A stretch of 64,000 nucleotides of DNA, from NCBI RefSeq assembly GCF_028290495.1, contig NZ_JAQGJT010000017.1:46040-110039 (forward strand), given 5' to 3'. Within the stretch, counting starts at the first letter, position 1, and the number at the start of each line of letters is the position of its first letter. The translations under genes and the position numbers were made by a program. The notes beneath the pieces were generated by a model that was not told the DNA's origin, did not search any database, and saw only the letters and a program-made list of their open reading frames with translations. The DNA comes from Tardiphaga sp. GTDB lineage: Bacteria; Pseudomonadota; Alphaproteobacteria; Rhizobiales; Xanthobacteraceae. This document shows positions 34,601 through 47,640 of the stretch, piece by piece.

Positions 34601-35121
34601 TCGCCGGGCTCGCGCACCGTGGAGGAGCGGTTGTAGCCGTTGTGCTCGAGCCAACTGACGATCGAGTCCATCGGCACGACATTGCCGGGCGCCACCGACA
34701 GCGCCTGCGCCGCGATCACCTCGCGCGCCGGCACCCGTTGCACGATGGCGTTGACCGTGGTCAGCACGATCAGCGGCTTCTCGCTGCCCTTGAGGCGCGA
34801 CAGCCGCGCCAACGTCGTCAGCCGCTGCGCCAGCACGCCACCATGCGGAGAGACGCGGTCATAAGGCTGGCAGTCCCACGCCGGAAACTGCATCACCCCG
34901 ATGTCCGGCGCGAAGAACTCCAGCGCACGCGCCAGGTTCTGCATCCGCGTGCCGTCGCGGCATACGACCGCAAGGGTCACCGCCGGCGGTTTCGGCTTTG
35001 CGGCGACGGCGCGGGCCAGATCGCTGACGATCAGCCCTTCGGCGCCGTCGGCGACATTGGCGAACGTCAGCGCACGGCCGGGCGCAAGCTGCGCCGCGGG
35101 GGAGACGGTCGGCGCTTTCAT
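31603..35121 (-). CDS. mfd: Transcription-repair coupling factor Mfd
   Basis: A 1172-residue protein, the usual length. It displaces stalled RNA polymerase and recruits UvrA. Visible parts are a UvrB-homology region near the N-terminus (PGEYAVRGGILDLFPAG at about 165), the RNA-polymerase-interaction (CarD-like) segment near 500 (DIVVHVEHGIGRFVGL), and the translocase with Walker A GDVGFGKTE near 647, DEEQHFGV near 747 and LSATPIPRTL. The C-terminal TRCF domain is complete. The start overlaps the stop of sdhE by four bases (ATGA), giving a coupled pair. Confidence 0.97.
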   Translation of the reverse strand: MKAPTVSPAAQLAPGRALTFANVADGAEGLIVSDLARAVAAKPKPPAVTLAVVCRDGTRMQNLARALEFFAPDIGVMQFPAWDCQPYDRVSPHGGVLAQRLTTLARLSRLKGSEKPLIVLTTVNAIVQRVPAREVIAAQALSVAPGNVVPMDSIVSWLEHNGYNRSSTVREPGEYAVRGGILDLFPAGLDQPVRFDFFGDSLESIRSFDPETQRTHLDMRALDLVPVSEFQLVTETIKRFRMGYVAIFGAPERDDPLYEAVSEGRRHPGMEHWLPLFQERMDTLFDYLDGTPIVVEPEGEAAASERFRQITDYYEARKEAMGIPGGGALYKPLPPDRLYLTDEEWHDRLTDAALVRLTPYAVPEQSAGFVDAGARAGRNFVPERADASINVFASVVAHIEALHAARKKVVVALWSEGSRDRMGSMLKDHKLLNLQSVNSWRTVLATPRNLTMLAVVGMESGFETDQIAVISEQDILGDRLVRPRKASRKLDNFISEVTSLAAGDIVVHVEHGIGRFVGLQTLQVGGAPHDCLELRYANETKLFLPVENIELLSRYGSDTTNVELDKLGGSGWQARKAKLKNRIREIAGELIKIAAERHLREAPKTVVQPHLYDEFCARFPYEETEDQQTAINAALGDLESGRPMDRLICGDVGFGKTEVALRATFAVALEGKQVAVVVPTTLLARQHAKNFTERFKGFPVNVAQASRLVTPKDMTLVKKGLADGTIDIVVGTHALLGKAIKFKDLGLVVVDEEQHFGVTHKERLKQLRADVHVLTLSATPIPRTLQLALSGVRDLSIIASPPVDRLAVRTFVAPHDPLMIREALLRERYRGGQAFYVVPRIDDLADVKDFLDKHVPEMKVAVAHGQMAPTVIEDIMSAFYDGKFDVLLSTTIVESGLDIPTANTLIVHRADMFGLAQLYQLRGRVGRSKLRAYALFTLPSQAKVTAQAERRLKVLQSLETLGAGFQLASHDLDIRGAGNLLGEEQSGHIKEVGFELYQSMLEEAILNLKAGVSEPVADRWSPTITVGMPVLIPEDFVNDLAVRLSLYRRLADLETDDEIDNFAAELRDRFGVLPDEVRYLFKIAAIKAYCRRANVEKLDAGPKGAVITFRDNKFAQPERLVYFIRSYGQAAKVRPDMKVVFLQEWETPEERLEGATEIMRALANLAEKKKAA

Positions 35122-35408
35122 GCGGGCTTGTCCAGATTACGGAAGCTCTTGATGCGCTCAAACAGCGGGGTGCGAAATTCCGGCGCCAATTCTGTGTAGC
35201 CGACGAAGGCCGGATATAGGTCCGGGTCCTCCAGGTCGATCAGGGCCTCGAGCTGCATGACCTCCAGGTCGGCGAGACCCGCGATCTCGGCATCCGCGAA
35301 GCTGCCCAGGATCAGATCCATCTCGCGGGTACCGCGGTGCCAGCAGCGAAACAGCAGCCGCTTGCGGCGATCATCCAGACCGCTGCTCGATCGTGTCGTA
35401 CCCGTCAT
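35118..35408 (-). CDS. sdhE: FAD assembly factor SdhE
   Basis: A 96-residue protein. DDRRKRLLFRCWHRGTREMD contains the RGxxE motif needed for covalent attachment of FAD to SdhA; the rest (DLILGSFAD, LEALIDLEDPDLY) fits the family. ATG 35408 is chosen because the upstream frame to 35522 is arginine-rich. It is translationally coupled to mfd. The recG start region lies divergent on its other side, the usual arrangement in this group. Confidence 0.9.
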   Translation of the reverse strand: MTGTTRSSSGLDDRRKRLLFRCWHRGTREMDLILGSFADAEIAGLADLEVMQLEALIDLEDPDLYPAFVGYTELAPEFRTPLFERIKSFRNLDKPA

Positions 35409-35577
35409 CCGCCCATCCCGTCCAAACGCCGAAAGCCCGGACGTGCCGGGTTGGCCTGATATAGCGGTCGCCTCCCGCCCTGTCAGCACCCGCTGACGCA
35501 TTGCAATCCGGCCGAAATGCATTCAAGTCTGGGCCATACCGCCGGCCCGTCCGCCCGAAATGAGCTTTCCAACCGTA

Positions 35578-35669
35578 ATGCGCCCTGAACTGCTCAATCC
35601 CCTGTTCGTTCCGGTCACCAGCCTGACCGGGGTCGGGCCGAAGCAGGACAGACTGCTGCGGTTCCTGCT
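35578..35669 (+). pseudogene. recG: Stranded 5' fragment of recG
   Basis: MRPELLNPLFVPVTSLTGVG then PKQDRLLRFLL closely matches the start of the intact recG at 36992. Exact blocks are the first 23 bases and the 24-base block 35646-35669. The frame then runs into unrelated sequence. It stands in the native recG position, divergent from sdhE, so it is probably the original 5' end cut off by the inserted unit. An in-frame ATG at 35560 could start a 76-residue chimeric peptide. Confidence 0.85.
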
Positions 35670-35745
35670 TGCAAGGTTGATCGAGCATTCTGACCTCGCG
35701 TCCGCTACTTCACCCTATCGAACGCCGTGGCCTGTTATGGTTATA

Positions 35746-36843
35746 TTACAAAGGGGAGGCTTGAGCAGGAGCCAGAACTCCACCCAATAGATGGGGCAAC
35801 AACTCTGGTCGCAATTTAGACCACCTCGACAACATCCGGTCCGAGTAGATATTCCAAGGGGCACGTTCACTTCCATCGAAGAAAAATCCTCGGAGATCGC
35901 CGTGATTTTGAAGAATGCGCGACCCCGTCAAGGCCTCCTCTGCGGCAAAGATGCACTCCGCAGCTTCGGCAAGCCAGGATTGCAGATCAATTCCAATGCC
36001 GGGCTTTTGCTGCAAAAAGGCGCCTCCCCACGTCGCTAAGCTAGAGCATCGGATTAAGGCAGGTGGATGAGAGTATGCGAGAAGATTATCTACTGACCAA
36101 TCGGCTCGATCGAAGGTTCTCATAATCGCGTACAAGCTCAGAATAAACAGACGAAAAGCTCCCATGTTGTTGTTTAGTACGGGATGATGAGGGTGCTGCG
36201 CTGAATATCCGATAATCCAACTGACCATACGACCAGACGCAAACGAATCAGCGTCCATCTCGAGGGTATGCTGTGTCAAGTTGTTGTCTTGGAGATTTGT
36301 GAGTTGCATTGCTTCCGCAGAAAACATGCCGTGAGAAATACGATTAGAGAGGTGAAGATGACCGTTCTTGATGTGCGCCAACTCATGATTGACCAGCCAC
36401 AAGAATGCTGAGGTTACCATCGTTGAGAGAACGACGACTTCATCAGGATGGTCTATCTCACCCAATGATTCCGGCAGTCCCAGAAGTCTACGAACAGCGG
36501 GATGCGCAATCAGCTTTGGAAAGATCACGTTTGATTGCAACGCACCTAAGAAAATAGCAATGTAATAGGTGTTTGGGACTGCTGGCGTGTATGCAGCAAA
36601 GGCATTCGCATTCGCCGACAAAACAAAGCAATGCTGCACATCAACGGAGATTTGAAAGCGAGTTTTCCATGCGTTGATTTCATACTTTGCAGACAGGTCA
36701 CGTGGCGATATGAAATTCCGACTTTCATCATCGACTAGATCCGGCGTCACTATGGGCGCGACAACACCCTGTTTCATCAAGATGCTTTCGATAAATCCGA
36801 AGTGCTTAGAGTCAAGCGATCCAATGCGCGAACTATCGACCAT
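35746..36843 (-). CDS. HExxH metallopeptidase-like protein carried in the recG insertion
   Basis: A 365-residue protein. NHELAHIKNGH (His153, Glu154, His157) is a gluzincin zinc site, and LEMDADSFASG supplies a third ligand at Glu195 with Asp199, as in M48-type ExxxD motifs. An upstream stretch with small residues and NTYYIAIFLGALQ could be a strand/helix of the fold; no clear TM segments or signal peptide are seen, so it is probably cytoplasmic. It is lower in GC than its neighbours, indicating transfer. The role is unknown; a lone peptidase cargo suggests a defence or regulatory protease. Confidence 0.7.
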   Translation of the reverse strand: MVDSSRIGSLDSKHFGFIESILMKQGVVAPIVTPDLVDDESRNFISPRDLSAKYEINAWKTRFQISVDVQHCFVLSANANAFAAYTPAVPNTYYIAIFLGALQSNVIFPKLIAHPAVRRLLGLPESLGEIDHPDEVVVLSTMVTSAFLWLVNHELAHIKNGHLHLSNRISHGMFSAEAMQLTNLQDNNLTQHTLEMDADSFASGRMVSWIIGYSAQHPHHPVLNNNMGAFRLFILSLYAIMRTFDRADWSVDNLLAYSHPPALIRCSSLATWGGAFLQQKPGIGIDLQSWLAEAAECIFAAEEALTGSRILQNHGDLRGFFFDGSERAPWNIYSDRMLSRWSKLRPELLPHLLGGVLAPAQASPL

Positions 36844-36991
36844 TTGCTGTCTCGCCCAGATAAAAATACACTCTGCAACTGATATTCCCTCGCTACTCGT
36901 ATACTAGGTTTCTCGTTTAGCTTTTTTGACTTTTTCCGATACTTCAATGCTATTCGTTGACGCCCCACTCTCAAGCCCTACTTGACAATAA
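36844..36991. promoter_or_regulatory. Divergent intergenic region in front of the rebuilt recG
   Basis: 148 AT-rich bases between the starts of the metallopeptidase gene (minus) and recG (plus). It must now supply the recG promoter, because the native one is 1.4 kb away. A TTGACA lies at about 36980, too close to the ATG to act as a -35. No promoter can be fixed by eye, and no good ribosome-binding site precedes recG. Confidence 0.4.
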
Positions 36992-39097
<2,106 letters not shown>

Positions 39098-39175
39098 CTG
39101 TCATTCCGGGGCGCAGGACAGCGGCGAAGCCGCTGGCATGCGAACCCGGAATCCAGAAGCGCCCCGGAACGACAG
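39098..39175. repeat. Intergenic inverted repeat after recG
   Basis: CTGTCATTCCGGGGCGC (39098-39114) and GCGCCCCGGAACGACAG (39159-39175) pair with one mismatch around 44 bases. Such long palindromes are common in Bradyrhizobium intergenic DNA. It lies between the convergent recG and SDR genes and may also terminate transcription. Confidence 0.6.
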
Positions 39176-39179
39176 AGGT

Positions 39180-40052
39180 TTAATCGACTTTCGCCGGCGC
39201 ATGCATCGGCGCGCTCGCTTCAACGAAGTCCGTCGACACCGTCAGGCCCGCCCACTCCGTGATTTCCACACTGAGCGTATCCAGCTTGTCGCGCACCAAC
39301 TTCAGCGCGTCGCTGCCGAGCAGCAGATGCACCGGCGGATGCACGGCGTCCACGATCTGCAGCAGCGCCTGCGCGGCCTTCGCCGGGTCGCCCGTCTGGC
39401 GGCCGCTCTTGTCTTCGCGGGCTTTGCGGATCGGATCGAACAGGCTGTCGTAGTCGGCGATCGACCGTTCCGAACGCACCATGGAGCGGCCTGCCCAGTC
39501 GGTGCGGAACGAGCCCGGCGCGATCGCGGTGACCTTGATGTTGAGGCCGGCCAACTCCTTGGAGAGCACCTCCGAAATGCCTTCCAGCGCGAACTTGCTG
39601 CCGCAATAATACGCGATGCCGGGCATGGTGACGAAGCCGCCCATCGAAGTCACGTTGATGATATGGCCGGAGCGGCGCTGCCGCATGGCGGGCAGCACCG
39701 CCTTGATCATCGCCACCGCGCCAAACACGTTGACGTCGAATTGCCGCCGCATCTCCGACAGCGGCGATTCTTCCAGCACCCCTTCATGACCATAGCCGGC
39801 ATTGTTGACGAGGACATCGATGCGGCCGACTTCGCGCTCCACGTCGGGGACCGAAGCCTCAATCGCATCGAAGTCAGTGACATCGAGCAGCACCGCCCTG
39901 GCGCGGCCAGGCATGAGGGCCTCAAACGCATCGCACGCGGCCTCGTTGCGGGCGGTCCCCACGACGACATGGCCAGCATCGAGCGCCGCGCGCGCGAAGG
40001 CCTGGCCGAAACCGGAACTGATGCCGGTGATGAGAAACGTCTTCTTGGTCAT
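39180..40052 (-). CDS. Short-chain dehydrogenase/reductase (SDR)
   Basis: A 290-residue classical SDR. FLITGISSGFGQAFA is the TGxxxGxG dinucleotide motif, VLVNNAGYG is the NNAG motif, the catalytic Ser is in NVTSMGG, and YxxxK is YYCGSKFALEG. Substrate unknown. ATG 40052 is taken, since the longer upstream frame is shadow. It is divergent from a LysR regulator 168 bases away that probably controls it. Confidence 0.85.
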   Translation of the reverse strand: MTKKTFLITGISSGFGQAFARAALDAGHVVVGTARNEAACDAFEALMPGRARAVLLDVTDFDAIEASVPDVEREVGRIDVLVNNAGYGHEGVLEESPLSEMRRQFDVNVFGAVAMIKAVLPAMRQRRSGHIINVTSMGGFVTMPGIAYYCGSKFALEGISEVLSKELAGLNIKVTAIAPGSFRTDWAGRSMVRSERSIADYDSLFDPIRKAREDKSGRQTGDPAKAAQALLQIVDAVHPPVHLLLGSDALKLVRDKLDTLSVEITEWAGLTVSTDFVEASAPMHAPAKVD

Positions 40053-40220
40053 GACGGCGCCTGTGCTGGGAGAGTGGCCTCTCCGGGATTGCTCGCATCG
40101 ACAGGCCCGATCGCGCCGCTGCGCGGCCGCCGGCTTCCTTCGACGACAGCAACCTATGATCTCCTTACTATTTGGGATATCGTACAGAACCTGCATTCGA
40201 TCATTGGAAAATAGAGCATA

Positions 40221-41168
40221 ATGCGCGGCTCCGAATATGCCGACCTGAGGGCCTTTGCGATGATTGCCGAGCACGGCAGTTTCGCCCGCGCTGCCGAGCA
40301 GCTGCGGATCTCGCCCTCTACCCTGAGCCAGACGATCCGCGAGCTCGAACAGCGCCTCGGCATTCGCCTGCTCAACCGTACCACCCGCAGCATGTCGCTG
40401 ACCGAGGCGGGTTCGCGGCTGCTGGCCAGGTTCAAGCCGGCGATGGAGGAGATGGCCGCGGCCGTCAGCGACGTCAGCCATTTGCGCGATCGTCCTGCCG
40501 GAACAGTCCGGCTTCATTTGCCGCGGTTGGCCTCCACCACGCTGATCGAACCGCTGCTCGGCGAATTCCACCGCGCCTATCCCGACATCACCCTGGAATT
40601 GTCGATCGACGATGCTGTCCGGGACATTGTCGAGACAGGCTTCGATGTCGGCATCACGCTCGGCGAGTTGCTCGAAAAGGACATGGTCGCGGTCAAGCTC
40701 GGCGGCGAGATCCATCAGGTCGCCGTGGCATCACCGGACTACATTGCCCGCCACGGACGCCCCGCTGTTCCCGCCGACCTGCATCAGCATCGCTGCATCA
40801 ACTGGCGCAAGCCGGGCAGCGGCAGACTGTATAACTGGGAGTTTCAGCAGGACGGCCACTGGATCGCGATTGCCGTCGAAGGACCGCTGATCGTGTCGCA
40901 TCGCGAGGTCGCGCTGGCCGCCGCGGCGCAGGGCGTCGGCATTGCTTTTGCCTATTGGTCGGATCGCTGGATGGCGCCGCTGCTGCAGAGCGGCGCGCTG
41001 ATGCCACTGCTGCAGGAATTCTCGCCGCCGTTTCCCGGCTGGCACCTGTATTATCCCCGACAGCGCTACACCTTGCCTGCCGTCCGTGCCCTGATCGACT
41101 TCCTGCGTCGTCATGCTTCGGGCACGATGGAGCAATCGCACAATACGCCACAGCATGCGGCGGAGTAA
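40221..41168 (+). CDS. LysR-family transcriptional regulator
   Basis: A 315-residue regulator. The N-terminal HTH reads DLRAFAMIAEHGSFARAAEQ then LRISPSTLSQTIRELEQRLG, followed by RLLNRTTRSMSLTEAG. The effector-binding domain follows from about residue 90. Divergent orientation to the SDR gene suggests that it regulates that gene. The effector is unknown. Confidence 0.9.
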   Translation: MRGSEYADLRAFAMIAEHGSFARAAEQLRISPSTLSQTIRELEQRLGIRLLNRTTRSMSLTEAGSRLLARFKPAMEEMAAAVSDVSHLRDRPAGTVRLHLPRLASTTLIEPLLGEFHRAYPDITLELSIDDAVRDIVETGFDVGITLGELLEKDMVAVKLGGEIHQVAVASPDYIARHGRPAVPADLHQHRCINWRKPGSGRLYNWEFQQDGHWIAIAVEGPLIVSHREVALAAAAQGVGIAFAYWSDRWMAPLLQSGALMPLLQEFSPPFPGWHLYYPRQRYTLPAVRALIDFLRRHASGTMEQSHNTPQHAAE

Positions 41169-41174
41169 TCAACC

Positions 41175-41948
41175 TTAATCGACCTTCGCCGGCACCGGCC
41201 TTAGCGTTGCCATGTTCGCGACCCGCGCGGCATTCGCCACCTCGGCCAAAGCCGCGATCTTCTTCTGTGGATCAGAGCCGGGCTGCACCACGCCAGCCGA
41301 CATGATCAGCGTCGCGGCATCCTCGGCCGACATGTCGATATCGATGATCTTGCTCTTCGGCACGTAGAAGAAGAATCCGGTGGTCGGGTTCGGTGCGCAA
41401 GGCAGGAACACCGAGATATGCTCCTCGACACCGGGCAGGCTGTTGCTGATTTCGACGCTCGGCGGCTGCGAGATCAGCACGATCGACCACATGCCCGGCG
41501 ACGGGAATTCGACAAGGCCGACGCGCCGGAAGCTGGAGCCGTTGCCCGAGAACAGCGTCTCGAACACCTGCTTCAGCCCGCGATAGATCGCGCGCACCAC
41601 CGGCATCCGGCCGAGCAAGTTTTCACCGAGATCGACCAGCGTGCGGCCGATCAGGTTGGCCGTGAGGAAGCCCAGCAGCGTCAGCGCCACAAAGGCAACG
41701 ATCAGCCCGGAACCCGGAATGCCGTACGGCAGGTATTGTTCCGGCCGGTAAGCTTCCGGCACGAACGGCCGCACCAGCCCATCGACCCAGGTGACGAACC
41801 ACCAGGTCAGATAGAAGGTGATGGCGATCGGGCCGGCAACGATCAGACCGGTAAGAAAGTAGTTACGGAGCCGGGCCATGAAGCCCCGCGGCGCGTCCGG
41901 CGGGAGGTCGCCGGCAGGCGGGGTCGGCGGCAGGTCGGTGCGGTCCAT
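41175..41948 (-). CDS. DUF502 family membrane protein
   Basis: A 257-residue protein with two TM segments (YFLTGLIVAGPIAITFYLTW near 30-50; ELIVAF-like near 85-105). The DUF502 motifs are PYGIPGSGLIVAFVAL, NLIGRTLVDLGENLLGRMPV and VFLPCAPNPTTGFFFYVPKS. Function unknown. It is convergent with the LysR gene, six bases apart. Confidence 0.85.
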   Translation of the reverse strand: MDRTDLPPTPPAGDLPPDAPRGFMARLRNYFLTGLIVAGPIAITFYLTWWFVTWVDGLVRPFVPEAYRPEQYLPYGIPGSGLIVAFVALTLLGFLTANLIGRTLVDLGENLLGRMPVVRAIYRGLKQVFETLFSGNGSSFRRVGLVEFPSPGMWSIVLISQPPSVEISNSLPGVEEHISVFLPCAPNPTTGFFFYVPKSKIIDIDMSAEDAATLIMSAGVVQPGSDPQKKIAALAEVANAARVANMATLRPVPAKVD

Positions 41949-42090
41949 CAGTGATCCAAATCCCGGGCGGCGCGGCGCGGAGCGCCGTTACCCCGCCATA
42001 CTAACAGCTTTTCGCGGCTGCGGTGCAAAGTTGCCGAGCGACAAAAAGTCGTGGACCGGGCCGGATCGCCTGAAAACCGGCCGGGGCGCC

Positions 42091-43917
<1,827 letters not shown>

Positions 43918-44118
43918 GCAGGTCAATCTCTCCGAGGTATGAAAATGCCAGAATGCTTCGGCCTCTCTTACTTAGCGAGAAACGCGAAGCTCTTGTTACT
44001 CAATAATTATTGCCGATTGAGACAGATTGCGGCGGATCTGCCGGCGATTTTTCGAGACGGGTTTAACAGAGCGTCAACAGATTTGGCGGAGCCTCTTTAT
44101 CTACCGGAGGCAACCGCC

Positions 44119-44358
44119 ATGAAGGACACCCGCGGGCCAAAACCACCGACCCAGAGCTATTTCGCCTCGGCCCGGCCGCGGCCGGTCGAGGCACGCTCCG
44201 AGGGCAGCCGGCTGGCGCACTGGCCGCCACCGATGCGCAGCGCCGAGATCATCCGCAAGGTCATCAAGCAACCGCACAAGCCGGACGAAGCGCCGAACCG
44301 GGCGGTGCGCCGCGGCTGGCGGCTTAAGCGCGAACTGTTCTCCGACGAAGAGTCCTGA
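44119..44358 (+). CDS. Small basic hypothetical protein
   Basis: A 79-residue protein, rich in Arg and Pro (MKDTRGPKPPTQSYFASARP, LAHWPPPMRSAEIIRKVIKQ). CGGAGG sits eight bases before the ATG. It lies between glmS and glmU on the opposite strand and ends ten bases from the glmU stop. Function unknown. Confidence 0.55.
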   Translation: MKDTRGPKPPTQSYFASARPRPVEARSEGSRLAHWPPPMRSAEIIRKVIKQPHKPDEAPNRAVRRGWRLKRELFSDEES

Positions 44359-44367
44359 CCCGGTCGC

Positions 44368-45720
44368 TTACTTCAGCTTCTTGGCGGCTGCTTTTTCATC
44401 GCGAAACCGCTTCGCCCAGCCATCCTTGACGACCACCGGGCTGCGCTCGAAGGCCAGCGCATCGTCAGGCACGTCCCGCGTAATCACCGAACCGGAGCCG
44501 ATATAGGCCCCCGCGCCGATGTTCACCGGCGCCACCAGCGACGAATTGGAGCCGACAAAGGCGCCGGCGCCAATCAGGGTCTTGTGCTTGTTGAAGCCAT
44601 CGTAATTGCAGGTGATGGTGCCCGCGCCGATATTCGCGCCGGCGCCGATATGGGTGTCGCCGATATAGGTCAGATGGTTGACCTTGACCCCGGCCTCCAG
44701 GATCGCGGCCTTGGTCTCCACGAAATTGCCGATCCGCGCGCCCTCGCCCACCATTGTGCCCGGCCGCAGCCGCGCATAGGGGCCGATCGAGGCTTTCTTG
44801 CCGATCGCCGCCTGCACGAGGTGCGAGAAGGCGTGGATTACCGCGCCGTCGGCGATGCTGACGCCCGGGCCGATCACCACGTAATGTTCGAGGGTGACGT
44901 CCTTGCCGAAGGTAGTGTCGGCAGCGAGGAAGACAGTTTCAGGCGCGACGATGGTGACGCCGGCATCCAGCGCCGCCTTGCGCAGCCGCGCCTGCATGAT
45001 CTGCTCGGCTTCCGCGAGCTGCGCCTTGGTGTTGATGCCGCGGACTTCGTCTTCGCCGGTTTCGATCACGGTGGCCTGCAGGCCCATCGCCCGCACCACC
45101 TCGACGGCGTCGGTCAGGTAGAATTCGCTTTTGCCGTTGGCGTTGCCGATCTTTTCGATGATCGCCAGCGCAGTCTTGCCGTCAAAGGCCATCAAACCGG
45201 CATTGCAGAGATCGATGCGGCGCTCGGCCGGCGTGGCGTCGGCGTGTTCGCGGATCGCCGTCAGTTGGTTGCCTTCGACCAGCAGCCGGCCGTAGCCGGT
45301 CGGATCGCCGGCGCGAAAGCCCAGCACCGCCAGAGCGGCGCCGGCCTCCAAGGGGGCGCGCAGCCGCGCAAACGTTTCGGCGGAGATCAGCGGCGTATCG
45401 CCGAACGCGATCAGCAGGTCGTCGGCGCCTTTGGCGATCGCCTCGCGGGCAGCCAGCACGGCGTGCCCGGTGCCCAGCCGTTCGTGCTGGATATAGGTCG
45501 CGGCATCCGGCCGCGCCCGCTTCGCCTCCTCCGCCACCGGCTGATGGTCGGGACCAACCACGACTGCGAGCGAAGCCCCCTCGCCCGCCGGCGCCGCGCC
45601 CAGGACATGCGCCAGCAACGACTGGCCGGCGACCTGGTGCAGCACCTTGGGCGTCGAAGAACGCATCCGCGTGCCTTCGCCCGCGGCAAGCACGATGGTC
45701 AGGCTGGTTCTGCCGGTCAT
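44368..45720 (-). CDS. glmU: Bifunctional UDP-N-acetylglucosamine pyrophosphorylase/GlcN-1-P acetyltransferase
   Basis: A 450-residue enzyme completing UDP-GlcNAc synthesis. The N-terminal uridylyltransferase has [20 protein letters not shown] and [10 protein letters not shown]. The C-terminal part is a left-handed beta-helix of hexapeptide repeats with [20 protein letters not shown] and [12 protein letters not shown], the acetyltransferase site. ATG 45720 is taken; the frame continues upstream as shadow. With glmS it supplies peptidoglycan and LPS precursor. Confidence 0.97.
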   Translation of the reverse strand: MTGRTSLTIVLAAGEGTRMRSSTPKVLHQVAGQSLLAHVLGAAPAGEGASLAVVVGPDHQPVAEEAKRARPDAATYIQHERLGTGHAVLAAREAIAKGADDLLIAFGDTPLISAETFARLRAPLEAGAALAVLGFRAGDPTGYGRLLVEGNQLTAIREHADATPAERRIDLCNAGLMAFDGKTALAIIEKIGNANGKSEFYLTDAVEVVRAMGLQATVIETGEDEVRGINTKAQLAEAEQIMQARLRKAALDAGVTIVAPETVFLAADTTFGKDVTLEHYVVIGPGVSIADGAVIHAFSHLVQAAIGKKASIGPYARLRPGTMVGEGARIGNFVETKAAILEAGVKVNHLTYIGDTHIGAGANIGAGTITCNYDGFNKHKTLIGAGAFVGSNSSLVAPVNIGAGAYIGSGSVITRDVPDDALAFERSPVVVKDGWAKRFRDEKAAAKKLK

Positions 45721-45904
45721 CCGAATCCCCGTGTTGTGGCGCGCAGAGGCGCAGTCGCCCTCATAGAGCGTTTTCAACCAAAGGGGAAAGTGGTTTTGCC
45801 GCGCCCTGCGACGCGTGACGCTCAGGTTCCCGCTGGTTTCCTGATATTGTCGAAACGTGATTCGAATGGGCGCAGGGGGCGCCCAGGAACCACCGAAGGC
45901 TGGA

Positions 45905-47131
45905 ATGGCAGACGATCGCGACAAATGGGCCAACCCGCTTTCGGCCGAGCCCGCCGGAGGCTGGACGACGGGTTTTCTGGCGGAGGAAGATTCGTTCGAT
46001 CGTAAAACGCTGTGGCGGCTGGGCTCTTGGGGCACCGGCGCGGTCGCGGCAGTCATCGTCGCCATTCTTGCAGCACAGTCGCAGTCGCAACAGCGTCGCG
46101 AACAGACCGCCTCCACCGAGCTGCTGGCGCGACAGTCGCAGCAGATCCAGTTTGTCGCCAAGGAAACCCAGAACGAGGCGCGGCGGCTGTCGCAGGCCAT
46201 CGAGACGCTGAATAGCGACCGGGACCGGCTGTATTCCCGCGTCACTTCGATGGAACAGGGGCTCGAATCCGTCACCGGCTCGATCAAACGCCAAACCGTC
46301 GCCGCAGCCACGCCGGCTCCGGCTCCTGCAGTCGTCGCCTTACCCTCCGCAGCCCTGTCAGCCGTCACCGTCGAGCCAGTGCCGCACATTGCGGCCGTAC
46401 CCCCGCCCCCCGCACCACCCCCGCTTGCGCCAGTCGTTGCGCCCGTTGCCGCCGTACCATTGCCTGCCGAGACGCCCCGGCCCTCGGCCGCCGCCGCGAT
46501 TGCGGCAGCCCCCGCGCTGATGACCGCCAAGTCGCTGATGGCTCCGCCCGATGCCGCCGCAAGCAAACTCAGCGAACCGCCGGCCAAACCCGAACCAGCC
46601 CCGGCGGCAACCGCAGCCCCTGAAACCACCGCCTCCATCCAGGCCGCCGCCCCCGAACCGGTTGCGATCGCCGAGCCCGCCGCGGTCCCGGTGCCGCGCA
46701 CCGAATTCGGCGTCGATCTCGGCGGCGCCTATTCGGTCGATGGCTTGCGCGCGATGTGGCTTGGCCTTGCCCACAACAAGGAACTGACCGGGCTTCGGCC
46801 GATCATGACCGTGAAAGAGCGGAGCGGCAGCTACGGCATGCAACTGCGCCTGATTGCCGGTCCACTCACCGACGCCGCGGCGGCAGCCCGGCTCTGCGCG
46901 ACGCTGATCGAAAGAAAGCGGCCGTGCGAAACCTCGGTGTTCGACGGCCAGCGGCTGGCGCTGAAGAGCGACGCGCCGCAGGACACAACACCCGCCCGTC
47001 CGGCGCCGCGCAAGCGTGCCACGGCCAAACCCGAGCGCATCATCGAACGCGCGCTGCCGCCACCGCAGGAAGAGCCTGCTCCAGCGCCCAAGCCAGCGCC
47101 GTCGCTAACCTCGATTCTCGGCATCCGCTGA
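45905..47131 (+). CDS. Membrane-anchored SPOR-like protein
   Basis: A 408-residue protein: a cytoplasmic N-terminus, one TM helix near residues 44-62 ([16 protein letters not shown]), a coiled coil ([20 protein letters not shown]), a long Ala/Pro-rich spacer and a C-terminal ~75-residue domain ([20 protein letters not shown]) resembling SPOR, which binds denuded peptidoglycan at division sites. ATG 45905 is chosen. A cell-envelope role is likely. Confidence 0.65.
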   Translation: MADDRDKWANPLSAEPAGGWTTGFLAEEDSFDRKTLWRLGSWGTGAVAAVIVAILAAQSQSQQRREQTASTELLARQSQQIQFVAKETQNEARRLSQAIETLNSDRDRLYSRVTSMEQGLESVTGSIKRQTVAAATPAPAPAVVALPSAALSAVTVEPVPHIAAVPPPPAPPPLAPVVAPVAAVPLPAETPRPSAAAAIAAAPALMTAKSLMAPPDAAASKLSEPPAKPEPAPAATAAPETTASIQAAAPEPVAIAEPAAVPVPRTEFGVDLGGAYSVDGLRAMWLGLAHNKELTGLRPIMTVKERSGSYGMQLRLIAGPLTDAAAAARLCATLIERKRPCETSVFDGQRLALKSDAPQDTTPARPAPRKRATAKPERIIERALPPPQEEPAPAPKPAPSLTSILGIR

Positions 47132-47259
47132 GGCAAAACATTCGCAGATCGAATAGATTGCCGCGGGAACCTGCTGCGTCACGCGAAGCGCGCGGGGGGC
47201 AGCGTCCTCGATCGCCTGCCCGGGTTGTCCCGCGGCGCGATCCGAACCATAGTCAGGCC

Positions 47260-47640
47260 ATGAAAAAAGATCCGTTCCGCCTCACCGCACGCCAGGTTCA
47301 ATGGCTTCTCGTCGTCGGCTTCCTCAGCGTCGGCTATGCGATCTACCTGCGCTATATGGCCATCGAACTGTCATCCGTGGCGCTGGCCTGCGACGCCGGC
47401 CTGCCGACCATGCTGTGCAAGACGCGGCTTTTGATGACGTCCCTGTTCAAGAGCTCGGTGTTCGGCATCGTCGCCGTGGTGATCGCGCTGCTCAACCTGA
47501 TGCGGCCGTCGATCGTGCTGATCACCGGCGGCCTGGTCGCCGCCAGCTTCGGCATCGTCCTCTACAATATCGGCCTGTCGGGCCTCGCGATCGGACTACT
47601 TATTCTGGGATTTGCACGGCCCGCGCCCGCCACAGCGTAA
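47260..47640 (+). CDS. Small membrane protein with four TM segments
   Basis: A 126-residue protein with hydrophobic segments at about residues 15-35, 55-80, 85-105 and 108-122 and three cysteines. Function unknown. Its 3' end overlaps the ndvC stop region on the other strand by 41 bases. Confidence 0.6.
   Translation: MKKDPFRLTARQVQWLLVVGFLSVGYAIYLRYMAIELSSVALACDAGLPTMLCKTRLLMTSLFKSSVFGIVAVVIALLNLMRPSIVLITGGLVAASFGIVLYNIGLSGLAIGLLILGFARPAPATA

Noticed and set aside
32158..35199. Two long plus-strand frames opposite mfd
   Set aside because: Mfd is certain on the other strand; these frames are Arg/His/Gln-rich shadows.
44584..46005. Plus-strand frame opposite glmU
   Set aside because: Antisense to a certain gene, with shadow composition.
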